A stretch of 64,000 nucleotides of DNA from Paragorgia papillata (GCA_035771165.1 JAWNZC010000229.1:1933501-1997500), one strand, 5' to 3'. Positions 54,901-63,990 are shown, counted from the first letter of the stretch. The notes: generated from the letters alone by a model not told the origin. Numbers and translations are program-made.

Positions 54901-57900
54901 AGGAGAACTGGAAGTAGAATCCTCACTCGAGTGAATATCACCCATACTTTCAGGAGTAAGTGGCGCTGGAAGAACTTCAATTGATCTTATAAAATCCTCT
55001 TCTGTCCTACAGTTCAATGCACCTAATAATGAAGGAACAAAGGGAAAAATGAAGAACAAAAAGGATCAAGATCCCAAAATCACGTTTTCGAGAATTTTGC
55101 ACGTCTTCAAAATGCATTAACTAGTTAAGTTCTATGTTTTTGTGACCTAGATCCTACATAAACGAGTTATGGCTCTCTATAGAGCGGCAAGATACAAATT
55201 GTAAGGAAATCCGATTGATGATGCTGTGCTCAAGATAAGAACTCGAGACAATATTGATTTCGGAGCTGGAGAGTACACCAGAAAATAATCCGGATTCTGA
55301 GGAATATATAGCTTAAGAACATTTTTCATGATTTTCTTACACTGCTAAAGTCTCTAGCGGGATTTGAACTCGCACCTTTGGGATACCGGTCCACCGCTCT
55401 ACCTGTTGGATACTTCTCACGTACTTTAAGAGTGAATTCTAAGGATTCATGTTCAGTTATATGTCATTTTAGATTGTGAAATGTTCCTCAATCCTCATAT
55501 CCTGTTAATAAGAATTTCAAGATTATTTTGTTGGGGCTATATTCACAGTCATGTGCTCCAACACATTAATTGAGTTATAGATTTTGGGGATGCTGAGCGA
55601 TGATCCTAAGCTGAAATATTATTAGGAATGAGTAACGTAATGTTGTTCTCTGAAACCGCCTTATGTAGGGAGGAGCGGTCATCCTGGTTAATTACATACC
55701 GTAATGTGACCCCAGGGAGTTTTGAAATGGGTTTGTAGATAAACTAGTTACAGATAGATTTAGGCAGATTGTTCCAGTTGTCTGCAGTTTGTGGCAAAAC
55801 AATTATACTTATATAGATTGGTGCGAGTTGAAAGGGGAATAAAATGTTCATTGTGCATATTATGTCTTCGTGAGTATGTCAAACTATTCTTGGCAATGTT
55901 AACACAAACAAAATATCATAACGATTAACGGTTTCAAAATATATAAAAATGTAAAAGAGAAACTTGTAGAGAAGTATACGGATGGTCATGATTGAGCGAG
56001 ATTGAAAAGTGAATTTTCGTTAAAAGGTTTTCTTGCATATTCAGAAATCCAACACAGTTGTTAGATAACTGGTATTTCATAATTGAATAAATATACGACC
56101 AAATAGTTTATTTTTGAGTGGAAAAAGAGTTCAAAAAATTATCAGACTTTGTCTTAGTTTTACCATTTTTCAATATAAAATACAGCATACTCGGTACAAA
56201 CAAATATAAGATAATATATAAAGAAATATCGGAACATCGTACATTAAAAAGATTTTCTTTTCCCATCCAAGTTTTCAAAAACACAAATTTAAACACAAAT
56301 TTTCTCTTCCTTAATAGTAATGTTAAATAATCTTATATATACCTTTCAAATCCGCAATATGGCCGGTGTTTCAAAAAAAACACCCTGAACGTCACCATTT
56401 ACGTACTTTAATATAAATGTAGTTATAAATTGTATTCTTACCTAGTTGTTGAAGTTTGATTTTATAAGACATATTTTCTTGTCGCAGACGAGTGTTTGTG
56501 CCTCTGAGATGTTTAATATGATCAATTGCCTTCTTTAACACACCAGATTTTTGAATCTTTACAAAACATATAAAACACAAAAAAATTCGTTGTGTTGTCT
56601 TGTGCATCTCATTCAACGCCATTGTTCGCCAACCTGTTAAGTGCGCTCAGCAACTTTGACTATCCATATGACGCAGGATTTATGCTGACATCAGCTAAAA
56701 AAGGGGGGACAGCAAGAATCGCCCAACAAAATAGTCAAATTTCACAGAAAGATTTCATCTTGGTTACCCATGGCACTCCAAATTAGTACATTGTAGAACT
56801 ACTGTGCTATACATGTAATTGACTACATATACCATAAAAGGTTAATTGATAGCTGAGAAAATGCATTTAACGCGATTTTTGAGCAATTAAATGACTAACT
56901 TTAGTCGTTGCACAGTGATTTACTCTAAATTGCATAAAGTTTGTTTTAGCATTTAAATAGTCGAGTCGAAATACCGTACACGGCTCACTGATAGTTCAGA
57001 AAATGTATAGAGTAGTGGCGTGGTGGCCGGCAAGGCCCACCCAGCTGGGGTTGCAGAAGGGGCGCTAAAACTAGCAAGGGCGCCAAAACTTAACAAAATA
57101 AACCTATTTCTTTGTATAGCTAGATCTTCAATTGGGGGATATATAGATCTGAAATCTGTAATCTTTTGTGTTTTCTATGAAGTTTTATAATCTTCAGAAT
57201 TCTGTAAAATCTCACTCCAAAATGCAGGAAATGGCATATCAGAGACTCTAGATTTCAAAATTTTCCAGGGGAGCGTGCCCCCGAACCCCCCTAGAGGTTT
57301 GGCGCTACTTCGCCGCTTGTATTGGCGTGGTCTTTGAGAGAACCCGTTGTTTCTTGTAATATTATATATTGCTACTTCAGTTATTTTAAAACAAAAAAGG
57401 TGATCATTTATCAAATAGAGTAATGTCTTTTTTCTTTCTTTTCTTTTTTTTTGGGGGGGGGGGGGGGGGGGGGGGGGGGGTGCCAAAGCTAATCTGGCCA
57501 CCCCAGCCTGAAACTTGCCACCACGCCACTGGTATTGAGTATTATATGATTAGTGTGCTAAATGTTTTGAGCGCGTGCAATATGAAAATAATTATCCTCT
57601 TACAGCGTAAAGATCCGGCTATTTTACTTAAATGCAGGACTTCTCTCAATGCATGAGTGTCCCTTGAATTGATCAAACTTCGTATATAAAATTTCTTCTT
57701 CGCTCATGTAAACAGGAGCAATTCTCTTTTTTGAATAATAGTCATATTCTACCTTGATTTGTATCAGAGACATTTTTCAATCCAAATGCCAAAAATTCAC
57801 ACGCAACGCAGATATTTTTAGACAGAACCAGGGAACAGAATGTTGCCTGGAAACGTCATAATTACTTGTTGCAACTAACGCGACAATTGTTGTCGTTATT

Positions 57901-59319
57901 AAACGCTCAACCTGAATCCGCGTAATACATCAATTTCCCAAGACACACACACACACTATAGCAAATACCTTTGCATCAGTTCCAAACAGAAGATCCTTCA
58001 TTTCCATAATTTTGTCATTGATGCTTGTTCTGTATTTCTTTTCAATGGCATTGTGAGCACGGTGTCTTTCCTTTGGTTGTGCAGACACAGTTGGGCAAGG
58101 AGCAGGAGAGCTTATGGGTAGTTTAGTGGAATCTATTACTAATTGCACAGGCCTTTGTATAGCTGCTGTAGAATCCAGTAACTGGGTATGTAGAATTAGC
58201 TAAAATAAATTTTAAAATACCAAAGTTTATTACAGTATACTGCGTCTAGTATTATACGGAAACTGTCGGAAGAGAAAAAAAACCCCTTCTAGTTGGTTGA
58301 TATTCTATCGGCACATCTAAGGGAGTCGACGCATTAGATTTTACTTCAGCTTCCCTTGACAATTTATTTAATATTTAGTATGTACAAAAACTACGTTATA
58401 ATAAATGTATATTAGATGTCAAAAGTTTTAATTACCTTTTGGAGAGGGATTTGTTGTGATATTGAAGGAACTACTTGAGCGCTGTTTACCTCCACTGTAC
58501 TTCGTGTTGTTGGATTACTAACAAAGCAAGAAAGTATTTCTATGACATACCTGCACAATATACTCTAATAACTACATATTGTTTTATTAAAAATAAATAT
58601 ATTTCTTGGTGTATTGACAAGATTAATTTATTACCTTGATAAAGCTATGACAGTATTTCTTGGCTCTTCCATTTGATGCGGCAATAAAGAGCAAAATTGC
58701 ACAGCCTGAGTGCTTGGTTGCGGTGCAATAAATATTTTTTGAGTTTGTAAAGACAATGATTGGAGTGGAACTGTTCTTGTCTGGGTAGTTAATGATTGTT
58801 GCATGCTAGGTAATGATTGCACAGGTATTGACTGAACTGGCAACAGCTGATATGAACCTGTTGATTGGACATTTTGCAATAACTCTGTGTTAACAACTTG
58901 ATTTACAAAAGGTTGTTCACATGGGATTTGGGTCTTCTGATGATTCCTCTGCAGTAACTTTAATAACTCAGGTGTGGATGGACTCATTTCTTCTTGGGGT
59001 TCCATTTTAACAAATGAACCAGCACTCACTACATGACTCTGCTCAGGACTTCTTTCAATTTCCTGATGTCCACCTACAAGCTTGATCCCCTGACACTGAG
59101 TAACAAACGTATCGTTTGCTGTATCAACCATTTGAACAGGACCTTGGGAATTCAGATAGAAGTCTTGAGTGGATGTGGACCTATGCAATAGTGTATCTAT
59201 ATCAGATAATGAACTTGAATAGCCTGAACTGATGTCATGCTTTGATAAATCCAACAGCATATCCTGGTCTTCTACTGTATCTGCTACTGGCCATAACAGA
59301 AGGGGATCTTTTAGCACAT
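39795..59319 (-). CDS. SREBF: SREBP membrane-bound bHLH-zip transcription factor gene (first exon missing), 15 exons
   Basis: Exons on the minus strand: 59319-58635, 58517-58436, 58199-57969, 56556-56442, 55022-54762, 53895-53636, 49748-49475, 49157-48991, 47655-47493, 46414-46201, 45107-44931, 44464-44287, 43312-43139, 41734-41614, 39994-39795. Every junction phase matches, giving 1100 residues and a TGA. Order of parts (fragment numbering): acidic and Gln-rich activation region 1-256; bHLH from about 299 with IEKKYR, whose Tyr312 is the SREBP hallmark; zipper to about 370; TM1 about 435-454; luminal loop with RLLM at 473-476; TM2 about 491-517; C-terminal SCAP-binding domain 518-1100. Family knowledge: held in the ER with SCAP, cleaved by Site-1 then Site-2 protease in the Golgi, and the released N-terminus switches on lipid-synthesis genes. 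The extreme N-terminal exon (phase-1 donor) was not found in 59320-64000. Length fits the family (about 1100-1150 aa). Confidence 0.96.
40060..40102. repeat. (AAAC)n microsatellite
   Basis: Ten AAAC units in the last SREBP intron. Confidence 0.9.
40110..41240. other. SREBP intron sequence without a recognised feature
   Basis: No repeat or coding match seen, except GTACTTGGGTTATGTAGGAC near 41098, a word shared with 8645. Confidence 0.4.
41253..41422. mobile_element. MITE-like element in SREBP intron
   Basis: AAGCCAGTTCGTAATCTCGACT...ACGAAGCGTTCTGCGT faces ACGCAGAACGCTCC...AGTCGAGGTTACGAACCGG. The arms are about 45 bp. Confidence 0.7.
41614..41734 (-). CDS. SREBF: SREBP exon 15: regulatory domain
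   Basis: The 121-nt exon following AATTGACAG reads [20 protein letters not shown] and [20 protein letters not shown], matching the MAGASP segment. It leaves at phase 1. Confidence 0.94.
42103..42604. mobile_element. 500-bp foldback element in SREBP intron, copy 1
   Basis: The whole unit is one long inverted repeat: AAAGTGCCTATGAAACGAAA at the left and its inverse at the right, with arms pairing for about 200 bp (AAGTTTGTC, ATATCAAACAAA, TCTTTGTTATTGTC). Related to 48395-48873. Confidence 0.85.
42775..43103. mobile_element. TTAACCGAG-family element, inverse orientation
   Basis: GCCATATAAAAAACCTCTTATTAACTC on the left and TGACCGCACTCTCGGTTAATAAG on the right. The right end abuts SREBP exon 43139-43312. 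Confidence 0.55.
43139..43312 (-). CDS. SREBF: SREBP exon 14: regulatory domain
   Basis: The 174-nt exon after TATTTTCAG reads [20 protein letters not shown] at its start and [14 protein letters not shown] at its end. It matches FLCDLLLVVRTSLW of vertebrates. Both ends are at phase 0. Confidence 0.93.
43490..43650. repeat. Polypurine tract
   Basis: About 160 bp almost entirely of A and G with scattered T on the plus strand. On the SREBP sense strand it is pyrimidine-rich. Confidence 0.7.
44010..44126. mobile_element. GC-rich MITE in SREBP intron
   Basis: GGTACCATTACGTCAGCTTT and AAAGCGGACGTAATGAAACC are inverted, with GCCCGCGCGGGC/GCCCTCGCGGGC inside. Confidence 0.75.
44287..44464 (-). CDS. 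SREBF: SREBP exon 13: regulatory domain
   Basis: The 178-nt exon encodes [20 protein letters not shown] and ends [15 protein letters not shown]. It corresponds to the FKAARALL helix region and ends at phase 0 before GTATGA. Confidence 0.9.
44494..44902. mobile_element. TTAACCGAG-family element
   Basis: AATAACCGAGAATGAGGTCTTTACGG starts a hairpin end closing at GGTCGAGGTTATTAAG; TATATGGCAC follows. The far end is GTACCATATAATACG. It ends just before SREBP exon 44931-45107. Confidence 0.6.
44931..45107 (-). CDS. SREBF: SREBP exon 12: regulatory domain
   Basis: The 177-nt exon reads [20 protein letters not shown] and continues [17 protein letters not shown], aligning with the vertebrate VAKWWASL segment. 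Phases are 2 in and 2 out. Confidence 0.92.
45600..45850. repeat. Dispersed repeat with (ACCA)/(ACAG) tail
   Basis: GAAAATCGGTGCCATAATTTTTGAGAGATCCTGGCG runs into ACCAACCAACC and then (ACAG)n at 45749-45795, followed by TTCCTATACGAAGCCCTCGTG. The shape suggests a SINE or short retroelement. Confidence 0.5.
46201..46414 (-). CDS. SREBF: SREBP exon 11: regulatory domain
   Basis: The 214-nt exon starts after TTGATTAG and reads [20 protein letters not shown], matching the VTQLF-REHLLERAL segment. A divergent Ser/Asn stretch follows and it ends [10 protein letters not shown]. The donor is GTGAGT. Confidence 0.9.
46886..47299. mobile_element. TIR element in SREBP intron
   Basis: GAGAGCATAAGAGAGAAACG...AGTAATGGTCCAGTTCT faces AGAACTGGACCCATTACT...CGTTATGCTCTC. 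The ends are about 50 bp with indels. Confidence 0.7.
47493..47655 (-). CDS. SREBF: SREBP exon 10: regulatory domain
   Basis: The 163-nt exon follows TTCTTCCAG at phase 0. It reads [20 protein letters not shown] and then [18 protein letters not shown]; the PVGHRFFV core is a strong SREBP signature. It leaves at phase 1. Confidence 0.95.
47909..48226. mobile_element. 318-bp foldback element in SREBP intron
   Basis: ACAGTCAAAATGGAAATAAC...TATTTCTGTAGCCGCTAC is inverted at GTAGCGGCTACAGAAATA...GGACAGT. The arms are about 80 bp. Confidence 0.82.
48395..48873. mobile_element. 480-bp foldback element in SREBP intron, copy 2
   Basis: AAACTTAAAGGGGATTGGCA to CTGACGTCAG and the inverse from CTGACGTCAG to CCCTTTAAGTTT form arms of about 160 bp. 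It shares AATTAAGTTTGTC and GTTTGATATGTAAA words with 42103-42604. Confidence 0.87.
48991..49157 (-). CDS. SREBF: SREBP exon 9: regulatory domain
   Basis: The 167-nt exon reads [20 protein letters not shown] and continues [20 protein letters not shown]. It aligns with ALNLAE...AEIYVAAA of vertebrates. The donor is GTAAGT. Confidence 0.95.
49475..49748 (-). CDS. SREBF: SREBP exon 8: regulatory domain
   Basis: After CTTTCAG at phase 0 the 274-nt exon reads [39 protein letters not shown] and, near its end, [14 protein letters not shown]. These match the conserved start of the SREBP C-terminal domain. A 3.9-kb satellite-bearing intron precedes it. Confidence 0.97.
49850..53530. repeat. AAGTA/AAGTG pentanucleotide satellite in SREBP intron
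   Basis: About 3.7 kb of GTAAA units, with blocks of GTGAA (50359-50462, 51608-51670, 52274-52410, 52496-52585, 53053-53160), marker words TAAACCAAAGTAAAGCAACG and short TAACG runs. Markers recur with spacings near 765 bp and near 1230 bp. It fills the intron between SREBP exons 53636-53895 and 49475-49748. No stop codon arises in any minus-strand frame of the pure repeat, which reads FTLLY. Confidence 0.97.
53636..53895 (-). CDS. SREBF: SREBP exon 7: luminal loop and transmembrane helix 2
   Basis: The 260-nt exon encodes the loop [13 protein letters not shown], where RLLM occupies the Site-1 protease position (RSVL in mammals). TM2 follows ([20 protein letters not shown]), then VFGEP and [15 protein letters not shown]. 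It ends AGG before GTACGT. Confidence 0.95.
53930..54750. other. SREBP intron sequence without a recognised feature
   Basis: Contains an AAACAAAC-rich run (54105-54150) and TATA-rich words; nothing else is supported. Confidence 0.4.
54762..55022 (-). CDS. SREBF: SREBP exon 6: linker and transmembrane helix 1
   Basis: The 261-nt exon has a Ser/Pro/Asp linker and then [20 protein letters not shown]. The DRxR-x-x-LC segment aligns with the Site-2 protease cleavage region (between Leu437 and Cys438). The Asn-Pro required inside TM1 of mammalian SREBP-2 is Asp-Pro here (GAT CCA). Confidence 0.95.
55351..55415 (-). mobile_element. tRNA-derived SINE head
   Basis: The minus strand reads AACAGGTAGAGCGGTGGACC (A-box type) and GTGCGAGTTCAAATCCCGC (B-box type). 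It lacks a complete cloverleaf. Confidence 0.5.
55430..56430. other. SREBP intron sequence without a recognised feature
   Basis: AT-rich; no repeat structure or coding match that I can support. Confidence 0.4.
56442..56556 (-). CDS. SREBF: SREBP exon 5: helix 2 and leucine zipper
   Basis: The 115-nt exon reads [20 protein letters not shown] and then [18 protein letters not shown]. It continues GTDAK at phase 0 and leaves at phase 1. Confidence 0.96.
57014..57530. mobile_element. AGTGGCGTGGTGGC-ended element with poly-G run
   Basis: AGTGGCGTGGTGGC at the left and GCCACCACGCCACT at the right are perfect inverted ends. Inside are GTGCCCCCGAACCCCCC and a run of 28 G (57453-57480). It lies in a SREBP intron. 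Confidence 0.7.
57969..58199 (-). CDS. SREBF: SREBP exon 4: basic region and helix 1
   Basis: The 231-nt exon follows TTATTTTAG at phase 0. It contains [14 protein letters not shown] and then [20 protein letters not shown], the SREBP basic region and first helix with the atypical tyrosine that allows SRE as well as E-box binding. It ends GTDAK. Confidence 0.97.
58436..58517 (-). CDS. SREBF: SREBP exon 3
   Basis: The 82-nt exon reads [20 protein letters not shown] and QQIPLQK after the split Ser codon. It is part of the Gln-rich linker and ends at phase 0 before GTAATT. Confidence 0.88.
58635..59319 (-). CDS. SREBF: SREBP exon 2: transactivation region
   Basis: The 685-nt exon starts after TTTGTAG with AT completing a codon and reads [20 protein letters not shown] onward. 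It is acidic and Ser-rich at first, then rich in Gln, Ser and Pro ([15 protein letters not shown]). It leaves at phase 2 before GTAATA. Confidence 0.92.
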
Positions 59320-59438
59320 CTACAAATTAGAAACTTAATCAATAAACGTGCTCAAAATTATTCTATGATACAGTGTTTATGGCATTTCTAATACTTGCTG
59401 TATTAAAGCAATCGCAGTATCGATACTTGCAGTACTAC

Positions 59439-59439
<1 letters not shown>

Positions 59440-59495
<56 letters not shown>
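59440..59495. repeat. 56-base poly-C tract
   Basis: Pure C on the plus strand, hence poly-G on the SREBP sense strand, 120 bases upstream of the acceptor of exon 59319-58635. Confidence 0.9.
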
Positions 59496-59498
<3 letters not shown>

Positions 59499-59586
59499 TA
59501 CACCTATGACAATGTCTTATAACATAGCACAATGTTTTTTATACTTCTCAAAATCATTAATAATTCATGAGCTAATTAGAAAAAAA

Positions 59587-60060
59587 TGGTCATGTGTATG
59601 AGTTTTGAAACCCGGTAAAGGTCGCGCTAACTGAATTTATAATTAAGAAATTAGATAATAAACGGCACAAACAAAAGACCGTTTATTACCACATTTCTTA
59701 ATTATAAATTCAACGTGAAACCATTGTTTAATATCACCAAGTCCCTCTACTATAATTGACGATTGAGAAGCTATTTCATAAACTCGTGTATCGTGTTTTA
59801 CCAGGGGTTGCAAACACTCGAGAACAACAAAAATCACTCGGCCTATTACCTCGTAATTTCCAATGTTCTCTCGTGTTTGTAAAACATTCGAAAACAATAA
59901 AAATCACTCGGCTTGCAGCCTCGTGATTTTCATTATTCTCTCATGTTTCACCAACACTCCAGAACAATGAAAATTACTCAGTTAACGGCCTCGTGATTTT
60001 CATTGTCCTCTCGTGTTTGTAACCCCTGGTAAAACACTCCCACTCGTTTATGAAATATTA
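59587..60060. repeat. TGGTCATGTGTATGAG dispersed repeat, copy 2
   Basis: Close to 36814-37252 along its full length. It has an additional ACACGAGAACAATGAAAATC/inverse module and the end ACTCGTTTATGAAATATTA. Confidence 0.8.
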
Positions 60061-60195
60061 CTTAATATGCAGAACGTTTAATAGCGTAACAGAATGTGTT
60101 ATAATGTAGTATCACGACTTGCAATGCAGCAGAGCGATTTATAGTGAAGCAGAATATCTTACAACATAACAAAACATTTAGTTATCATAATATCG

Positions 60196-60578
60196 TAATG
60201 TCTAAGGGTGTCCAAACTCCGGTATTTCAACTCCGGCTACGGTGAACTTAGAGTTACGAACTCCGGCTCCACCGCGGCTCCGGCTCCGAATTTATCGACT
60301 TGCTGGGTGAGGGACAGTATATTAAAATAGCTTTATTTGATCTGGTTGGCGGCTTTCATCTTTCTAAGCTGCCGGAAACACAGCAGATATTAATATCATA
60401 TGGTCGTAACGATATTTTAAGAAATTTGAAGGAAAATATTTCGGAAACTATTTGACGTTTAGCTAAACCCCTTTATTAGCTAAATAAACGGAATAGCCGG
60501 AGCCATAGTCGGAGCTGAAAAAAAAGCAACTCCGGCCTCCGGCTTACTCGAGTAAAAACGCCGGAGCTCGCAGCCTTA
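60196..60578. mobile_element. CTCCGG-rich foldback element
   Basis: TAAGGGTGTCCAAACTCCGG at the left and CGCCGGAGCTCGCAGCCTTA at the right face each other. CTCCGGCT words recur in both arms. Confidence 0.55.
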
Positions 60579-60825
60579 GTAACGTCCTATATTGAAGTGA
60601 AATGTCTGGGCTTAATCTGGTCTTAATACCTTACTGTAGTTTTTTCATAGTGTGCCTGACTTTTATATCATGGTGAGCGATGTCCCACACAGGCATGAGA
60701 ATGCGCGTCTAGATATCTTCATTGAAAAACCATTCAATGTGATCAGATAACAACACCTTTACTGAAATGCCAGATTTTACATCTAGTTTACTGTTGGTTT
60801 CAAGTTTCTTTTGATGGAAATGTTT

Positions 60826-60945
60826 GGAAGTTCGATCCAAAGTTCTCAAGTTCATTTCGATCTACGCATTTGATTGGCTAATAGCAACAAAATAGCCAAT
60901 CAAATGCGTTGTTTAAAACAAACTTGAAACTAACCGTAACGTTTC
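60826..60945. mobile_element. Foldback element with TTTGATTGGCTA core
   Basis: ACGCATTTGATTGGCTA faces TAGCCAATCAAATGCGT within GAAGTTCGATC / AACTTGAAAC-type ends. Related to 25985-26125. Confidence 0.55.
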
Positions 60946-61231
60946 CTCCAATTTAGCATTTAAAATTCAAAATTTGAAAAAAATATTATTCTGAATTAAC
61001 GCTTACAAAAATAAAATTATTTTTTTTACAACGTAAAAATAAATTAGAAGCATTACGGTAAGATCATAGTTATACTGTAGCTCATACCAGCTCCCTGTAT
61101 CTATATTTGCTTGAGCTAGACTCTTGTCATATACTCAGCCCAAGTATCTGAGTCATCAGATTTTTCCTTGGTGTTTACAGGTGTATGAACATTACTGGGA
61201 AATTCATTTATCCCCCTAGTAAGCCCTGGTA

Positions 61232-61686
61232 ATCTAGTATCCCTGGTAATGTAGTAATCCCTGGTAATCTAGTAATCCTGGTAATCTATAGTAATCTCTG
61301 GTAATCTAGTAATCCCAGTAATCTAGTAATCCCTGGTAATCTATAGTAATCCCTGGTAATCTAGTAATCCTGGTAATCTATAGTAATCCCTGGTAATCTA
61401 GTAATCCCTGGTAATCTAGTAATCCCTGGTAATATATAGTAATCTCTGGTAATCTAGTAATCCCGGTAATCTAGTAATCCCTGGTAATCTATAGTAATCC
61501 CTGGTAATCTAGTAATCCCTGGTAATCTATAGTAATCCCTGGTAATCTAGTAATCCCGGTAATCCCTGGTAATCTAGTAATCCCTGGTAATCTATAGTAA
61601 TCCCTGGTAATCTAGTAATCCCTGGTAATCTGTAGTAATCCCTGGTAATCTAGTAATCCCGGTAATCTAGTAATCCCTGGTAATCT
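61232..61686. repeat. CCCTGGTAATCTAGTAAT minisatellite
   Basis: About 23 units of 17-22 bp (TAATCCCTGGTAATCTAG with an optional TATAG variant). Confidence 0.93.
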
Positions 61687-61699
61687 ACTATTTGGCCGT

Positions 61700-62065
61700 G
61701 TATTTCAGCATGTATTTGTTTGGTCCCTTCACATCGACCTTGGCTTCCCAGATCTCACCAAAGACACCCCCGGCTTTGCAGAGTTTTAAAAGATATCCAC
61801 CACTCTCATTCACGATATCGCCCGGCTCTGACGACAATTCACGCAATCCTGGCCGCCGCCGTTGATGACTATGATGCTTTCATAATTTTGGGCCTCCTGT
61901 TGTATCGCATTTTATGGTTTTCTTCGAGTGAGCGAATTTACCTCCAGAGCCTCCTTTGGCCAAGCTAGACAGCTAGCTCTCGCTGAAGTAGAATTTCTTC
62001 CAAATGCCCCCTTGACTGTAGCCTCCCTCGCAGCCGTGTCCAGTGTTCGGTCCCCCTCCACCTAC
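61700..62065 (-). pseudogene. Unrecognised coding-like remnant
   Basis: On the minus strand one frame reads VVGGGGPNTGHGCEGGYSQG and IWKKFYFSES before a stop, and a later frame reads IVNESGGYLLKLCKAGGVFG followed by EIWEAKVDVKGPNKYMLKYT. The region is richer in GC than its surroundings. I cannot name a family, and stops separate the pieces. Confidence 0.3.
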
Positions 62066-62184
62066 CACATCTGCTCAAACAAGCGCAACATTCCATTCCC
62101 TTTGTGTACATGGACCAATGAACTTACACCATTGTCCTGCTAAATATAAAAGCCGTCCTGGGATATTGTTGTTATGTGTAATTT

Positions 62185-62505
62185 GTTTAGTCGAAAGCTA
62201 ATATTTGGAAAAATTTAGCCGAGAACTCACAAGATTTACGAAGAACATTCTTTTGACTATGTTCTTGCTACCTGTGCAAACAAATAAGCGTGAAAGTCAA
62301 TGTGTAAAGCGTAAAAACGTAAGAGAAATTTAAGGTTGTAAAGTGTAAACAAAAGCTCAAAGGTGTTTAGTGTCTGAAGCGACTGGCCGAATTAGTTTAC
62401 TTGAAAGCTAATATTTCATTTATTATAGCTCAGAGCTTTACAAAATTTACGAAGAATGGTAATATGAATATGTTCTTGCTGGTCGTGTAAATAAAGCTGT
62501 GCGAA
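62185..62505. repeat. Degenerate direct repeat, period about 205 bp
   Basis: GAAAGCTAATATTT ... TTTACGAAGAA ... TATGTTCTTGCT ... TGTGC/GTGTAAATAAA occurs in order twice. Confidence 0.55.
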
Positions 62506-62671
62506 AAGTTTTTAAAAAGCTAGAAGTGTCGGCGAAATGTATCTAGTGGAAATAAATTTTACGGGGATGCCTGGCCATGTCTGGCTAGCAACCTCAATGT
62601 TATTCAGCTTCATATTCCATGCAGTGGTGCTTTTAACTTTATTTCATGTACATGTACTTGTAGTCATTCAC

Positions 62672-62725
62672 AGTAGCCTGCGAAGCAGGCTCTCTGGGAG
62701 GCGCGGAGTTGAAAGAGAGCCTGCT
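62672..62725. repeat. AGCCTGC...GCAGGCT inverted motif
   Basis: AGCCTGCGAAGCAGGCTCTC and GAGAGCCTGCT flank a short GC-rich loop; it looks like paired ends of a decayed element. Confidence 0.45.
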
Positions 62726-62739
62726 ACTGAAGCAGTAAC

Positions 62740-63300
62740 TTTTTGGATTTATGCGTACAGAATGTGCGGCATCTTGTCAGTTGTGGAACAAGATGGCTAG
62801 TAATTTCAGAACTACTCATCACTAAAATAATATTGTGTACGTATGTTATCACATGTTGAATGAGCTTTCATTTGCGAACTGCTGTTCGAAATATCAAATA
62901 ATTATGACAAATAAACAGGAAATTGACTTCTCACAAGTGTTAATACAGAAATTTAGAATTTTTTTGATGATTTTACAAAATATATATCAAACAGAAGCTA
63001 TTGAAAAATGTTATTTGGGGTAGATATTTCTAGTTTTAACTAAACGGGAAATATTTTTAAAATGGGGAAACATCGGTCACTTGATTTATTGTGTGAATGT
63101 GTTATATCACGTAAAAAAAGTAAATGAGTCGTCCTTTGTTTTTATTGGTAACCCTCAGGGCTTAACAGGCTTTGACCTTACAGTCCATGCATATTTTTAC
63201 ATTTAATATACTATTTAAAGCCTAATTTGGTCAAAATCTTTGTTAAAAATGATGAAATGTGCCATTACAAACATGTTTTAAAACTATTAAAAGTTTGCTC
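62740..63300. other. Sequence without a recognised feature
   Basis: AT-rich, probably upstream of or within the first SREBP intron. I found no N-terminal SREBP exon here on the minus strand. Confidence 0.4.
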
Positions 63301-63917
63301 AGAATTGCGGGTAATGCCATTCCAGAGACCCAAATTTCAAAAAAATTCCGGGGCATAACCCGGACCCCCCATACACATGCGGGCCCACAACAACTTGATT
63401 TGGAAACCAGGCCTCTTTTTACAGCAAATTGCCCAGGCCCCTCTCATGTAGCCAGTCTGCCCCTGTGGTTGGCTGCAGTCTTATCTCCTTTTAAATATTT
63501 TTCTTGTGGTAAAACCACTTGTAAATTAGTGTAGCTTGTTTATAATTATTTTGGCATAAAAATTGGAAAAGGAGCAATTTTTTGTCTGTAAAACATATAA
63601 ATGCTGCATGTTGAAATATTACAGATGTAAAGTCTAAGGTGAAAGCAGTTTCAACACTCAGATTTTGGGATGAAATTTGTTTTTGCTATTCTACATAAAT
63701 TTGAAATGCCATAAAATGAATATAGCCTTGCCAGTCAGTCAGATGTTTCAGTAGTTTTCAATCAATTCAAATATTCAATGCCTTTGAAAAATGCAAATAT
63801 TTTTAGATGCTCTAGCTAGCTAGCAATGTTTTTTGAAAATATACTGTAGAAAGAAAGAGGTAAAGAACTGGAAAATATAACCCTAATATTTTGCTGATAT
63901 TTTGACGCCTGCTTCCA

Positions 63918-63990
63918 ATTCAGTGGCCTGGTGGTAACATCGTCAGTTTGCATGCAGAATGGTCGAGTTCAAACCCTGGATGCAACCTAC
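63918..63990 (+). mobile_element. tRNA-derived SINE head at window end
   Basis: GTGGCCTGGTGGTAACATCG (A-box type) and GGTCGAGTTCAAACCCTGG (B-box type) at tRNA spacing. The body continues past the window. Confidence 0.5.

Noticed and set aside
57175..57501. Minus-strand open frame starting with a proline run
   Set aside because: It comes from the 28-base poly-G and the 57014-57530 transposon; no homology is visible.
61232..61686. Short regularly spaced repeats resembling a CRISPR array
   Set aside because: Units of 17-22 bp with no spacers; a eukaryotic minisatellite.
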